A stretch of DNA of 64,000 nucleotides from Pyropia haitanensis. Taxonomy: Eukaryota > Rhodophyta > Bangiophyceae > Bangiales > Bangiaceae. The notes below the pieces were generated by a model. That model worked only from the letters and a program-made list of their open reading frames with translations. It did not search any database and had not been told where the DNA came from. Below, piece by piece: positions 1-9,963 of the stretch (positions within the stretch are counted from its first letter, which is position 1; each line of letters opens with the position of its first letter). Location of the stretch: positions 3,437,874 to 3,501,873 of the forward strand of contig SDUX01000002.1 of assembly GCA_008729055.1 (NCBI GenBank). The letters are read 5' to 3'. Both the position numbers and the translations under genes were made by a program.

Positions 1-533
1 GACCGTAGCAGCGCCCGCCGGGTGGGCAGGCACGCCGCGGCCACCACGGTGGGGGCGCCCGCAGAGGAGGGGGCGGCGTCGTCGCCGCTCAGTGGGGGAG
101 GGACAGAGGGAGGGGGGGCGCCAGACGGGCGTCCGCCCGTCGTCATGCCCCATCGAGGCAGCGCCGCGGCGCGGCAGCGCCTTGTCCACCCGGCCGCTGT
201 GGGAAGAACGAAGGCTGCCATCGTCGGGGGAGGGGGGGAGGGAGCTTCAACGGGCGGGGATAGCGTGTCGGCGTGCGGATGTACGCGAGGCACAAGGGGT
301 CAACCAGCCGGGATGGTGCGTCTGGTGGGAAGGGAGTTTGGCCGACGGCAACCGTGTCACTGTGAGCGTCAGGAATGGATCCGTATCCGTAGATGCCGGT
401 ATCTCCGAGGACATCTCAAGAGGGGAGATATCCAATGATGCTTGGTAAGTGTCAACTTGCGACGAGTCCCTGACTACGTTAACAATAAATGTGGCACACA
501 CTTGCCGCACGAAAGGAAAGCCCCTAGCCTTCG
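1..533. other. Intergenic, downstream of glutamate-receptor-like gene
   Basis: This stretch lies beyond the stop codon of the - strand receptor gene. Short overlapping frames exist but none shows a recognisable domain. I see G-rich runs and no RNA gene or repeat. Confidence 0.5.
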
Positions 534-3500
534 CTACGGTCGGTGTGTGCGCGCCCGCCGCAGCAGCTGCCGCGCATGATCGACCGTCGCCTCCAGGACC
601 ACGTCCACGAACGAATCGCCGACCGTGCCATTCTCACCGGGTAGGGCGGGCTCCTCACCAGTGGGGCGTGGTGCCGCCACTGCCGGCAGGTTCGCGGCGA
701 CCACCGGCGCGTCACGGGCACCAGCGTCCGCAGTGGTCGACGCCACCGCTGCCACCGCGGCCGCCGTCGGCGCTGCCAATGGAGTCGCTGCCGCTGCGCG
801 CCAGTCCCGTGCGCGCACATCCCGGTCCGATTCGCCGGCGGCGGCAGCGGTGACACGGCCACCGTGGACCATCAGTGCCGATACAGGAGGCTCGGCCGCG
901 TGCGCTGCTGCAGGAAGCTCGTTACCATTGGCCATGACAGTGGCAGCGGCGCGAACGCGGGCCAGCTCAACAACGCCCTCAAAGGAGGTGGCGGCGCGGT
1001 TGCGCTGCGCCACAGGCACAGGCGCTACGAGCGGCTGCGTCGCAGCCGCAGCCGGCACTGGCAGGGGTGGCATGGAAGAATTGGTCGATGGCGTCGGCAA
1101 CGGCGGCCTGGGAGCGGTCTCTGGGACGGGCAGCGGCGGTATGGACGGCGGTATGGTAACATCGCTTGGCGATGAGTCATTGGTAGCGTCGGTAGCCTTG
1201 CTGCCCGCAGCCTTGCCGCCCGCCCCAGCCGACGCGGTTGCCCGTCCGCGGCGCTGACGGAAGCGCGTCATCAAGCCACGGCGACGGGGGCCAGGCGTAG
1301 AGACCACCCCCTCCCCCGGAGCAAACGCAGGCGACAGTGCCCGCTCGCGAAACGCGGACGAGGACGAGCCGCCGCCAATGTCAAACGAGTCTCCCGGCGC
1401 CGCGATCCGTTGCACGCCGTCCTTACCATCCGCGTGGGGTGCACCGCTGCCGTCGTCCACCGACGGCGGGCGGTGCGCGCCGCGTGGCCCCCGGACGTGC
1501 TGCCCAACCGACGCGGCAGACTCAAAGGCGTTGTCGTTGAGGCGACCCGCCTTGTCCAGCAGCTTGATGCCCCGCCGCCCGCGCCCTGGCGGCCGCGGAT
1601 GGACGCGGAGATAGGCGAGCGCCCGCCGAAACGGTAGGAAGTGCTTGTTCAGGACGTGAAAGACCGCGGCGAGCACGAACACGACGCCCATGAAGATAAA
1701 GATGCTGGACAAGCTGCCGACACCCAACCGGTTATCATCTTCGCTTGTGGCCGACGGGCAAGCAGAGCGGCCAAACCAGCGGGTGTCGAGCTGCTGGAGG
1801 TAGCCGTCCTCTTGTAGGCGCAGAATGGCGTTAGAAATGCCGTCCACCAGCACCAGGTCCGGGTCGGACCGCTGCATGATGCCGTAGCCCTGGTCGTAAA
1901 ACGGCTCCCCGACCACACGCACACTGCAGTCAGTCTGCGCCGCGTACTCCAGCACAGGGGCGTCGTTGACCACCACCTGTACTTCCCCATTCTGGAGCTT
2001 GTCGTAGCACTCTGCCGACGAAATGCACGTCGCGTACGCCTTGGGCGGTCGTGGGCAATTTGGGAAGCACCCCAGGATCTCCTCCTCAATGTACGACTGC
2101 ACCGAGCCGCCCGTCTCAATGCCCACCCGTGAGAGCGGCACCTTGTTGTTCCGCAGGTCCGCCAGGGATGACACCACCAGTTCCGTTTTGCTGAAGGTGA
2201 GGATCGAGAACAACTCGGCCGCATACGAAGAGACAATGATGAGCGCAAAGAAGACGTAGCCAAACGTGATGACCCGCCCCTCGACGGTCACGGGCGCGTA
2301 CTCTCGGTCCTGCACCAGCGTCAAGCCAGCATGGTATATGGCATTTACAAATGCAGACGGTAGGGAGGCGGCGCCGCGAAAGTCTGCGTCCTCAGAATCG
2401 TCGCCCTCGAACCAGTGGAGAAGCACCGCAAACACAACCACGGACGCCGCAACGAGTAGCCACAAGGCAGAAGAAAAGGGCCGCGCCAAGGAGGAGAGCT
2501 CCACTTTGACAGAGTCGGCCAGCACCAAGAAGCGGAGGCCAAGGTAGTAGTAGGGCTGCGAGAATGAAACCCGCCGCACCCGTTCGGCAGTGATGGTAGT
2601 CCACGAGAGCGCCAGGTCCACTGTCCCATTGACAACCGCGTCGACCATCGAGTTCGACGGTGACGTCTCGGGAATGCTTGAGAGCTCATAGTCCACCAGC
2701 AGCGTCTCAGCCACCCGGTTCCACAGCTCCAGAGAGAGCCCCGAGAAAGACTCGGTGCCGTCGGGAAACGTCTTGTGGATAACGAACGGCGGCGCATGCT
2801 GCGTCAACACCTTCAGCTTGCGGCTCCGAATGACAGAGCGGTCGGAAGGGTACAGCCGCCGCAGACCGGGAAAGACCTGCCGAACGGGCGCCGCACCAGC
2901 CAGCCCGCCGACGCGCATACGGGACCAGACGCCCGCGCGGTTACCGAGCGCCAGGTCCGTCGCGGCCGCGACACCGCCTGAGCTGCCAGAGGACGCCACC
3001 TCCACGGCGGGCAGGTCGTAGCGCAGAAGGTCAACCCACCGGACGCCGGCGTCGGCAGCCGCGGCACTGACAGCCGCCCTCGACGCACCTGGTGCCACCG
3101 TTGCGCCAGGCGCCGCCGAGGATGCCGCCGCCGGTGTCGTCGCCGCCACGCGCGGTGCCAACTGCAAGTTCTGCACCACGTACGACGCCCCCCGGGCGGC
3201 GTACGGGACACTAAAATTGAAGTCCCCCGACAGGCCAGAAAACGCCACCCCACTCAACGCCCGATGGAACGCCTCCCCCCCAGACCAGGCGGCCCCCCAG
3301 TGACACGCTTCGGTCGCAAAGCGTGCCGAGTCTCCATCGACGGGGAATCCGCCGCCCGCCGCCACGGCCGCGGCGGCGCGCGCCAGCGCGCTCGCCGCGT
3401 CGTACGCATAGAGTGCGTAGGGCGCGAACGTGGCAATCGTCTCTGCCCGCACCGCGTCGGGCGGGGTGCCCGCGCGGCCCGCCGCGGCCAGGCGACCAAG

Positions 3501-4952
3501 GACAGACCGTGCGGGCGCTGCGTCGAGCCGACCAGCTGGCACCGTCGGCTCGACGGTGAGCATACCCACGGCCTTGCGGGCGAGGGCGGCGTCCACCCCT
3601 GAGTCGGGCCCCAGCAGCGACTGGCCGGACGCTGTCACAATCCACTGGTAGCCCACACCGAGCATGCCCAGTGAATCCGCCTCGGCCAGCAGCGTCGCGG
3701 CCGCACCGGGCACCAGGAAATTGCTCCACACCACGATGATGCGCACGTCGGCGGCGCGGAGGTCCCGCAACTGCAAGTGGGCATCCCCACTGACGGGGAT
3801 CGGCAGCTTGCGAACGATACGCAGCGGGATGGCGCTGCCTTCCAGGTCCCCCGTCGGGGACGTGGCAACGGCAGAGGCCAGCCGCCGAAAGATGGCGTAC
3901 ATGCCCGACTGGCCAAACTGGTCTTCCGAGAAGAGCACCCCGATACGTTCCTCCTTGTAAACAGACCATGGCCGGCGCGCGCGGGCGGCGTCGCGCTTGC
4001 GCTTCATCCGGATGACCAAGTCCAGCACCGCCTTGACCCGAAGATCGTCCCGCGGGACGGTGTGGAAGAGGTAGCTCGTCGGCTTCCCAGACGAGGACGT
4101 GGCGTTAACAGGCCACAGCTCCGAGTCGTCCACTGCGTTGAGCGCCAGCGCCGTCGCGGTCGACGACACGATCGGCAAGTTCCACTGATAGGCAGTGACA
4201 GTCGCAAGCCACAGCATGTCCGACTCGAGCGGGCCGACCATCGAGTACGCATCGGCGGGGGCGGCGCCGCTGAGCGTACGGCACATGATGTGGGTGCCGA
4301 CGAGCAGGTTGGCCTGCGTGTCGATGGGGACGGGCTGGAGCGTCAGGGCCGACGGCGGGAGCACGCCGCCGGGCGCGGCCGCGTCGGCCAGGCCCAACAG
4401 CGTCGCGTCCAGCAGCATCCGTGCGAGCGCAAGCGCACCAGGCGCGACGGGCACAATCTGGCGGCTCGACGCCGTGGCCGCCAACGAAGCGCCATCATCA
4501 TCTCCACCACCGCCGCCGCTGTCGCCGCCGTCGCCACCACTGCCGCCGCGGCTGCCGACGATGCTGCCGACGCTGCTGCCGACGCTGGCAGCGTTGCTGT
4601 CGGCGCGACCAACGCGGCCGACGCGGCCGTCGTCGTTGACGCTGCCCCTGTCCACGGCGGCGCCCGCATCGGCCGCCCCGTCAACTAATGTCAGGACGGA
4701 AGCGGGGTCGTCGGCGGCAGGAGGCCAAGCGTCGACCGGCAGCGGCGATGGGGGTATGTACTCACCCGACGGGTAGAGCAAGAATAGCCGCAACGTCTGT
4801 ACCGCGGCGGCCGGCGTAACCGCCGCCGCGACTGCCACCCCGATAACCGCCGACGCTACCGCCGCAACGGCGGCCGTCACCATCCGCCGGCGTGGCCGCC
4901 ACAGCCGCCGCCGCCGTCGCCAGCCCTCCATCCCACCGACCGTCACTGCCAT
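534..4952 (-). CDS. Ionotropic glutamate receptor-like channel, large form
   Basis: The frame opens at the first ATG (4952) and gives about 1472 residues without an intron. An Arg-rich stretch and a hydrophobic segment near residues 25-50 look like a signal anchor. An amino-terminal LIVBP/ANF-type domain follows. The ligand core starts near residue 712. TTITAER supplies the expected ligand Arg (about 791) and an acidic residue in VVVNDAP (about 997) matches the S2 position. M1 lies near 827-847, the pore and M3 near 870-920 with SSYAAELFSILTF in place of the animal SYTANLAAF motif, and M4 near 1080-1100. A Pro/Ala-rich tail of about 370 residues follows. This order (ATD, S1, M1-M3, S2, M4) is that of eukaryotic iGluR/GLR channels, which are ligand-gated cation channels of the cell membrane. 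Ligand and ion selectivity cannot be read from the sequence. The tail is much longer than in plant GLRs. Confidence 0.85.
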   Translation of the reverse strand: MAVTVGGMEGWRRRRRLWRPRRRMVTAAVAAVASAVIGVAVAAAVTPAAAVQTLRLFLLYPSGEYIPPSPLPVDAWPPAADDPASVLTLVDGAADAGAAVDRGSVNDDGRVGRVGRADSNAASVGSSVGSIVGSRGGSGGDGGDSGGGGGDDDGASLAATASSRQIVPVAPGALALARMLLDATLLGLADAAAPGGVLPPSALTLQPVPIDTQANLLVGTHIMCRTLSGAAPADAYSMVGPLESDMLWLATVTAYQWNLPIVSSTATALALNAVDDSELWPVNATSSSGKPTSYLFHTVPRDDLRVKAVLDLVIRMKRKRDAARARRPWSVYKEERIGVLFSEDQFGQSGMYAIFRRLASAVATSPTGDLEGSAIPLRIVRKLPIPVSGDAHLQLRDLRAADVRIIVVWSNFLVPGAAATLLAEADSLGMLGVGYQWIVTASGQSLLGPDSGVDAALARKAVGMLTVEPTVPAGRLDAAPARSVLGRLAAAGRAGTPPDAVRAETIATFAPYALYAYDAASALARAAAAVAAGGGFPVDGDSARFATEACHWGAAWSGGEAFHRALSGVAFSGLSGDFNFSVPYAARGASYVVQNLQLAPRVAATTPAAASSAAPGATVAPGASRAAVSAAAADAGVRWVDLLRYDLPAVEVASSGSSGGVAAATDLALGNRAGVWSRMRVGGLAGAAPVRQVFPGLRRLYPSDRSVIRSRKLKVLTQHAPPFVIHKTFPDGTESFSGLSLELWNRVAETLLVDYELSSIPETSPSNSMVDAVVNGTVDLALSWTTITAERVRRVSFSQPYYYLGLRFLVLADSVKVELSSLARPFSSALWLLVAASVVVFAVLLHWFEGDDSEDADFRGAASLPSAFVNAIYHAGLTLVQDREYAPVTVEGRVITFGYVFFALIIVSSYAAELFSILTFSKTELVVSSLADLRNNKVPLSRVGIETGGSVQSYIEEEILGCFPNCPRPPKAYATCISSAECYDKLQNGEVQVVVNDAPVLEYAAQTDCSVRVVGEPFYDQGYGIMQRSDPDLVLVDGISNAILRLQEDGYLQQLDTRWFGRSACPSATSEDDNRLGVGSLSSIFIFMGVVFVLAAVFHVLNKHFLPFRRALAYLRVHPRPPGRGRRGIKLLDKAGRLNDNAFESAASVGQHVRGPRGAHRPPSVDDGSGAPHADGKDGVQRIAAPGDSFDIGGGSSSSAFRERALSPAFAPGEGVVSTPGPRRRGLMTRFRQRRGRATASAGAGGKAAGSKATDATNDSSPSDVTIPPSIPPLPVPETAPRPPLPTPSTNSSMPPLPVPAAAATQPLVAPVPVAQRNRAATSFEGVVELARVRAAATVMANGNELPAAAHAAEPPVSALMVHGGRVTAAAAGESDRDVRARDWRAAAATPLAAPTAAAVAAVASTTADAGARDAPVVAANLPAVAAPRPTGEEPALPGENGTVGDSFVDVVLEATVDHARQLLRRARTHRP

Positions 4953-6621
4953 GGCTCCGAGGCACACGCTCGGCAAGCGACGGTCCCAAGCGCGCGTGCA
5001 CGCAATATGACACAGCGAGGGGGGGGGAGGGGGGGGGGAAGGGCAACAGACAGAGCACCGCAGCGCTCACCCCACCACCCGCCGCCGTCCCCCCGAGCGT
5101 CCTACCCGCCTCGTCCTCTTGACGAACCCGCAAGTCGATACCGGCGCGCCTAGTCGGCGAGCCCGCCACCACCAGCCGCCGACCGCATGACCCTGCGCGA
5201 CGCCGCCGCTGCCGTCGGTGGCGGCCTCGGCGGTTCCGGCCCCGAGTCTCGATCCCCGTCCCACACTGCTCCCCTCACTGGTAACGCCGGGTTGCCCACG
5301 ACGAGCCCCCGCGTCTCGATAATCGATTGACGAGAGGGGAGAAGCGGCCTGCCGCTGTCCACCACCCCGCCAGCTCGCCTCGTCGTCGGGTACTCAGATG
5401 TGGGCGCCGTGTGGCGGACGCGGCGGGCAGCGCGGTCCGGCACGGGGCACGCGAGTCGCGCAACGGAGGATGCATGCGGCACTCGTGGTCGTCGAAAACG
5501 AGAGCTTGCCTGTGGGGCGTCCAAGATTACGTAGATCGAGTATTGATCCCCCAATTTTGACGTCGACAGGGAACGGGAACAGTACTGGTCAAAGGTCTCT
5601 AGACTAAAACGATTGCCGAGTGGGACTCCCTTCCGACTGGAGGTGCTCGGGACCCGGAGTCGCCCTGCTATGACTTGCCGGACGGTGTCGTGCGTACCTG
5701 CGCCGTGCCGTGCGCCGCGCCGCGCAGTGCCGCGTCGCGTCGCGCTGCCCGCGCTCGGGCCAAGCTCCCAGCCCAGCTGGCAGCGACGGCCGGTGTGGCC
5801 AGGTAGGTTACCGCCGCCACTGCCGCCGCCGCCGCCACTAAAGAGTCAGGAGGTTGACCGCGCGCCGCCACGGCAGTGCGTGTCTGCTCGCACTGCGCAC
5901 CTGCCGGGGGACGGGAGAGTGCAGGGGTGCGGAGGTGTGGCGACCCTCTCCTGGCCACCGGCTGTGGCCGCGCTCGCATCAATACTTGTGCCTGCAGGTG
6001 AGCAGTGGCAGCTGCCAGCCACAGTGTGGGCCGGCCCCCAGCCGACACCGTCGAGAGGGGCGCGCCGGCCTCGACGAGCCGTTTGTCCGCGGCCGCCCCA
6101 CTTCACATCGCGTGGTTCTGGCGTGCAAGCCCTGGAAGAAGGGAGCCTCTCTGAAGCTTCTCATCGCAAACAAATACACCTGTGTACACATCTACAGAAG
6201 GAGAGTTCCGACAACAATGCACCCACTATCGTCCATCACCCATCATCATCCGATCTCTTGCTCGCTACCACACAACACCAGGGCGCACCAGGACTATCCA
6301 CGCCTCCCTGGCCCCTGTCACCACCGCTGCAACTGGCACCAACACGCAACCACCATCTCGTCGAGTCTCACCCGACGAGGCAACCACCAGTGCCAGTTTG
6401 GACTGCCCTCGCCATCACTGCCGTCACTGCTGCCACCGCTGGCAGCCCGCGGCGCCACCGGCAAGGCACAAGGAGGTCACCATCCCAGCAGATGCGCCGC
6501 CGCCAGCTGCCGTCGTGCCTCCTAGCCGCCGCCAGCCGTCGCAGCGCGCCGCCTGGGCCAGTCGGTCCCGTTTCGGTTAATCAGGCCGGCGAGCGTCGAC
6601 GCCCCCCCCCCCCAGTCGAAC
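4953..6621. other. Intergenic, upstream of receptor gene
   Basis: This is the 5' side of the - strand receptor gene and should hold its promoter. A purine tract of mostly G lies near 5018-5041. A 380-codon frame on the + strand (5613-6755) is Pro/Arg-rich, overlaps the small ORF that follows and has no domain, so I do not call it. No RNA gene was recognised. Confidence 0.4.
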
Positions 6622-6951
6622 TCAAGACCGCTTGCGCAGCGGACCTCGCCGGACGGCCTCCCCCCCCAAGCCCAAGGGCTTCCCTTCAGCCTTTCCGCCC
6701 GCGAGCACCCCGGGCACCCCCCCCTCGGGCACCGCGGCCTTGCCCTTCTTCTTGAGCCTTTGCAGGAAGACAAACGACGGGGGCTGCCCCTCCTCCACTG
6801 GCAACGCCGTCGCCTCGCCGTTGATGACCTTGCCGCCCACCACCATCGGCGGGCCCGCGGGCTCAGGCCCGTCTACGTCGCCCTCCCCATCCGCGGACAA
6901 GGACAGGTCAAAGTCGCTGTCGTCCGAGGGGGGAGGGGGAGATGCCGCCAT
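6622..6951 (-). CDS. Small acidic hypothetical protein
   Basis: The ATG at 6951 opens a 109-residue frame. It begins MAASPPPPSDDSDFDLSLSA, has an acidic first third, a central VGGKVINGEATALPVEEG segment, the motif PSFVFLQRLKKKGKAA and a basic Gly/Lys tail. Composition is more protein-like than in the overlapping frames, and the start lies in a plausible context (gccgccATGg). I do not recognise a family. It could be a complete small nuclear-type protein, or one exon of a longer gene whose other exons I cannot place. Confidence 0.4.
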   Translation of the reverse strand: MAASPPPPSDDSDFDLSLSADGEGDVDGPEPAGPPMVVGGKVINGEATALPVEEGQPPSFVFLQRLKKKGKAAVPEGGVPGVLAGGKAEGKPLGLGGEAVRRGPLRKRS

Positions 6952-7631
6952 GGTACTCAGCGTAGGGGGGGAAGGGGGAAGGGGTCCAGACACAGAGGGA
7001 AGTAGACAGGAGATGGGGGAGGGAGGGTGAGGGACAGACACAGAGGCAAGCTACGGAAGAGTGGGGGCGGGTGGGGACGGCAGGGGGGTGGCAAGGCGGT
7101 GAGGTCGGAAGGCAAGACGACGGGGTGTTGAAAAGCAAGGAAGACCCTGGGACAGATTCAAAGCGCAGGCCAAGTCTGGCTGTCACCGCGCCGCACTGGA
7201 GCAACAGAAAGCAGGGTACATGGCGTACCAAAGATGGGAGCTCGCACGCGACGGCCTCCGCAGTCGCGTTCCCCGTCGGCCGGGAGGGAGAAAGAACGGT
7301 AACGGAGCTCACCCCCAATGCCTGCGCGGGGGAAGGGTGACCCCGGCAGGCGTTCCCCGCTCATCCAGCCGAGAAGCCGCCATCGCGGACGCCGTGGAGA
7401 CAGCGGACGCCGACACGACACATCAGCGGACGCCCACATCCCCGACAGAGCTGCAGGGCTCATGACGACCGCCGAGGACCCAGGACGCGTACAGTACCGT
7501 ACGTACACCTACCCCCGCTTACGCCGTGCCTGCGCAGGGATCCTGAAACCGGTTGATCATGCGGGGTGCAGTTGGTCCTCCCACTGGCCTGTGAAGTATC
7601 TGCGGGCAGTTTCTACCGAGTGCGGAAGCAT
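6952..7631. other. Intergenic before the MITE pair
   Basis: Upstream region of the small ORF. It is purine-rich near 6965-7140 and of ordinary composition afterwards. No gene or RNA was recognised. Confidence 0.4.
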
Positions 7632-7806
7632 TATTGCTGTCTTCTCAATTTTGTCCGATCTGGTCGAAGTCAAGAGCTGGGTCCAGAGCTGGTCAACTGC
7701 GTCTCAGCCATCCATGCAGCCGGATAAAACGGATCGACCAATAGGAAGTTGACCGGACCCAGTCTTGACTTTGATCACATCGGACAAAATTGGGAGGACT
7801 GCAATA
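7632..7806 (+). mobile_element. MITE-like element, copy A
   Basis: A 175-base block bounded by TA dinucleotides starts tattgctgtcttctcaattt and ends in the complement of a matching terminus (...ggaggactgcaata). Its two ends form imperfect terminal inverted repeats of about 55-60 bases, sharing the core caattttgtccgat and a following aagtcaag/gggtcc segment. The reverse complement recurs at 7970-8144 with very few differences. No coding capacity is present. TA flanks, long terminal inverted repeats and small size suggest a non-autonomous Tc1/mariner-type element, but no transposase source is in this window. Confidence 0.65.
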
Positions 7807-7922
7807 CGCGCTCCTGCTGCCAAGCTGGCGGTGGGGCCACACAGCGAACGCGCGTTTCTCATCAACACCTGGATTGAGTAAACCAGGAGACTGGGAACGT
7901 GCTTTGACTAATGTCAGTGGGG

Positions 7923-8193
7923 CAGCGTTTGGCTCTGCCCAATACGCCTTTGAGGGTGTTGTGCCGCACTATTGCAGTCCTCCCAATTTTGTCCGATGTG
8001 ATCAAAGTCAAGACTGGGTCCGGTCAACTTCCTATTGGTCGATCCGTTTTATCCGGCTGCATGGATGGCTGAGACGCAGTTGACCAGCTCTGGACCCGGC
8101 TCTTGACTTCGACCAGATCGGACAAAATTGACAAGACAGCAATAACAGCCTTTGGCTCTGCCCAATACACCTTTGAGTATGTTGTGCCGCGCT
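7923..8193. repeat. 48-base direct repeat flanking MITE copy B
   Basis: The unit cag(c/g)(g/c)tttggctctgccc... occurs at 7923-7970 and 8146-8193 with about five mismatches in 48. It is far too long to be the element's target duplication. It more likely was an older tandem repeat into whose junction TA the MITE inserted. Confidence 0.6.
7970..8144 (-). mobile_element. MITE-like element, copy B, inverted
   Basis: This is the reverse complement of copy A, with equal length and TA at both ends (7970-7971 and 8143-8144). One difference seen is c for g within the caattttgtc end. The pair is separated by 163 bases, so the locus could fold into a long hairpin. The element is flanked by the two members of a 48-base direct repeat (7923-7970 and 8146-8193), whose shared final TA is where it sits. 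Confidence 0.65.
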
Positions 8194-8820
8194 AAGTGTG
8201 CGGATCGGACGCTCACATTGTATTCGGGGACCGCGTACTCCGCGCTGCGACCTCATCACGAAACATCAAACGGTTTTATCACGCCCATCCGCCTTGATGC
8301 GCACTTGAGGTTGATCCTGGGACAGAGGGCCCGGCGATGGCGGTCTCGGTCGCTCGCCCGCCAATGGATGAGGGGCGCGAAAGGGGCCGGAAAAAATCTG
8401 AGCCATCTGCAGCGGACCCGTCGGGTGGAGAGCCTGTGGCCGAGAGCTGCCTCGCCGGCACCAGATGCGGATCCGTTTCGGTCGCGTGGGCAGGTGTGGC
8501 TAGCCCCGCCGAGCTGCGTGCACACGGCGACGCTTCACCGACGGGACGGTGCAGAGTGACTGCGTCGTGGAACCTTTCGGTGTCAGGTGCGAACCTGCAG
8601 TTGGGCCCTGCACGGCGTCATCCCCTCGAGCCCGTAACCCGCCTGCTCGCCCGGTCACCGCGTCGTGCCTCGCACTTGGCGCTGTGTCCAGCACAGTAGC
8701 TGTCGTTGCTCTCTGGTGTGCTGTGTCCGTCGTCGCTCCCTGTCAGTGCATCCTGCCCCTGCTGTGACTGCGTGTCTTCCTCCTCCCCCGCCCCATCCCC
8801 CCGCCCTTGTTCTGGTCGCC
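8194..8820. other. Intergenic, upstream of ACT-domain gene
   Basis: Presumed promoter and 5' leader of the ACT-domain gene. No TATA box, RNA gene or additional repeat was recognised. Confidence 0.4.
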
Positions 8821-9963
8821 ATGTTGGCCTTTGGCCTGGGTGTTGGTTGGGTGCCCGCCCGGTCTGCCGCCCACGGCCGCGTGGTGACGAACCCCCATCC
8901 CCGCGGCGTACGTGCTGTACGGGCGGCGCTGTCGTCGCCCCCCCCCTCCTCGTCACCTTCCGTCGATGGCGCCGCCGCCGCGGCGTCTCCGTTTGGGTCG
9001 CCTGGCCCTGTCTCCAGCGGCGGCGTATCGGGGGCCGAGCTGAACTCCTCGGCGGCCCTGGACAAGTCGGTCCCGCTGTCCAAGTACGTCTTTCCCATGC
9101 GGGATGAGAACACCACCGTCTTTTTTGACCACAACGCGTCGCCCAAGACGACCGTGATGGTGGTGTTTACGCGCGACCGCCACGGCCTGGTGTTGGACCT
9201 CATCAGCGTCCTCAAGGCGCTCGACATCCGGTGCCACCGATACCTGACGACGCAGGACGACTCGATGGCGCTGATTATGGCGCGCTTGGAGGGGGAGCTG
9301 GTCTCGATCAAGGGCCTCGGCCTCAAGACGACCAACACCCTCGCCTTCCACATCTCGGACGAGCTGACCGGCCTCAAGGTGCAGGACGAAGCCAAGCTTG
9401 AGCAGATCCGCACGTGCATCCGGCTGGAGCTGCGGTCCCCTTACCCGCGCCCCACTGTGGGCACTCTCCAGTTTCATCGGGTGGTGGCGGAGCGCGTCCG
9501 TGCAAACCGGTACTCCATCATCACCGTCCAGACGACCGACCGGCCGCGATTGCTATCCCGGACCAGCGGTTTTATGCATCTGGTGGGGGTGGACGTGGCG
9601 TCGGCTACCATCCGCACCCTTGGTGATAGGGTGGAGAACAGCTTCTACGTGGTGGACTCGGACACCAAGGGCCCCTTGTCGGATGAGACCCTGGACAAGG
9701 CCATCGAAGCCATCCTCCACGCCCTCCGCCTGTGCTGTCCTGACGATGAGTGCGACGTGGAGAGCCTCTGGTACCAGCGTCGCGAAGGCCACTGCATGGT
9801 CGTTGCGGAGGCGGTCTTCATCGACACGGTGGACAATGTGGAGCTGCAGGCGTTCAGCAAGTTTGAGACGCCCAACTTTCGAGGCCGCCTGCCCAACGCC
9901 CAGTACAAGGAGGTGACGGTGGAGGAGGCGATTGCCGACGAGGAGATGCTGGAGCATGAGTGA
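8821..9963 (+). CDS. ACT-domain repeat protein (ACR-like, probably plastid)
   Basis: The frame is open further upstream, but ATG 8821 (cgccATGttg) is the first good start and gives 380 residues. The first 45 residues are rich in Arg, Ala, Val and Ser with no acidic residues (MLAFGLGVGWVPARSAAHGR), as in a plastid transit peptide. Two ACT-type modules follow. The first is near residues 113-185 (TTVMVVFTRDRHGLVLDLIS, with the RHGL turn). The second is near 229-285 (YSIITVQTTDRPRLLSRTSG, with DRPRLL). A further acidic region closes the protein. The DRxGLL-type turn is characteristic of ACR/GlnD uridylyltransferase C-terminal ACT domains, which bind small ligands such as amino acids. The plant plastid members ACR11/12 regulate nitrogen assimilation. 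Such a role here is an inference from family and targeting. There are no introns. Confidence 0.75.
   Translation: MLAFGLGVGWVPARSAAHGRVVTNPHPRGVRAVRAALSSPPPSSSPSVDGAAAAASPFGSPGPVSSGGVSGAELNSSAALDKSVPLSKYVFPMRDENTTVFFDHNASPKTTVMVVFTRDRHGLVLDLISVLKALDIRCHRYLTTQDDSMALIMARLEGELVSIKGLGLKTTNTLAFHISDELTGLKVQDEAKLEQIRTCIRLELRSPYPRPTVGTLQFHRVVAERVRANRYSIITVQTTDRPRLLSRTSGFMHLVGVDVASATIRTLGDRVENSFYVVDSDTKGPLSDETLDKAIEAILHALRLCCPDDECDVESLWYQRREGHCMVVAEAVFIDTVDNVELQAFSKFETPNFRGRLPNAQYKEVTVEEAIADEEMLEHE

Noticed and set aside
5613..6755. 380-codon + strand frame
   Set aside because: Pro/Arg/Ser composition without domains, overlapping the better small ORF on the other strand.
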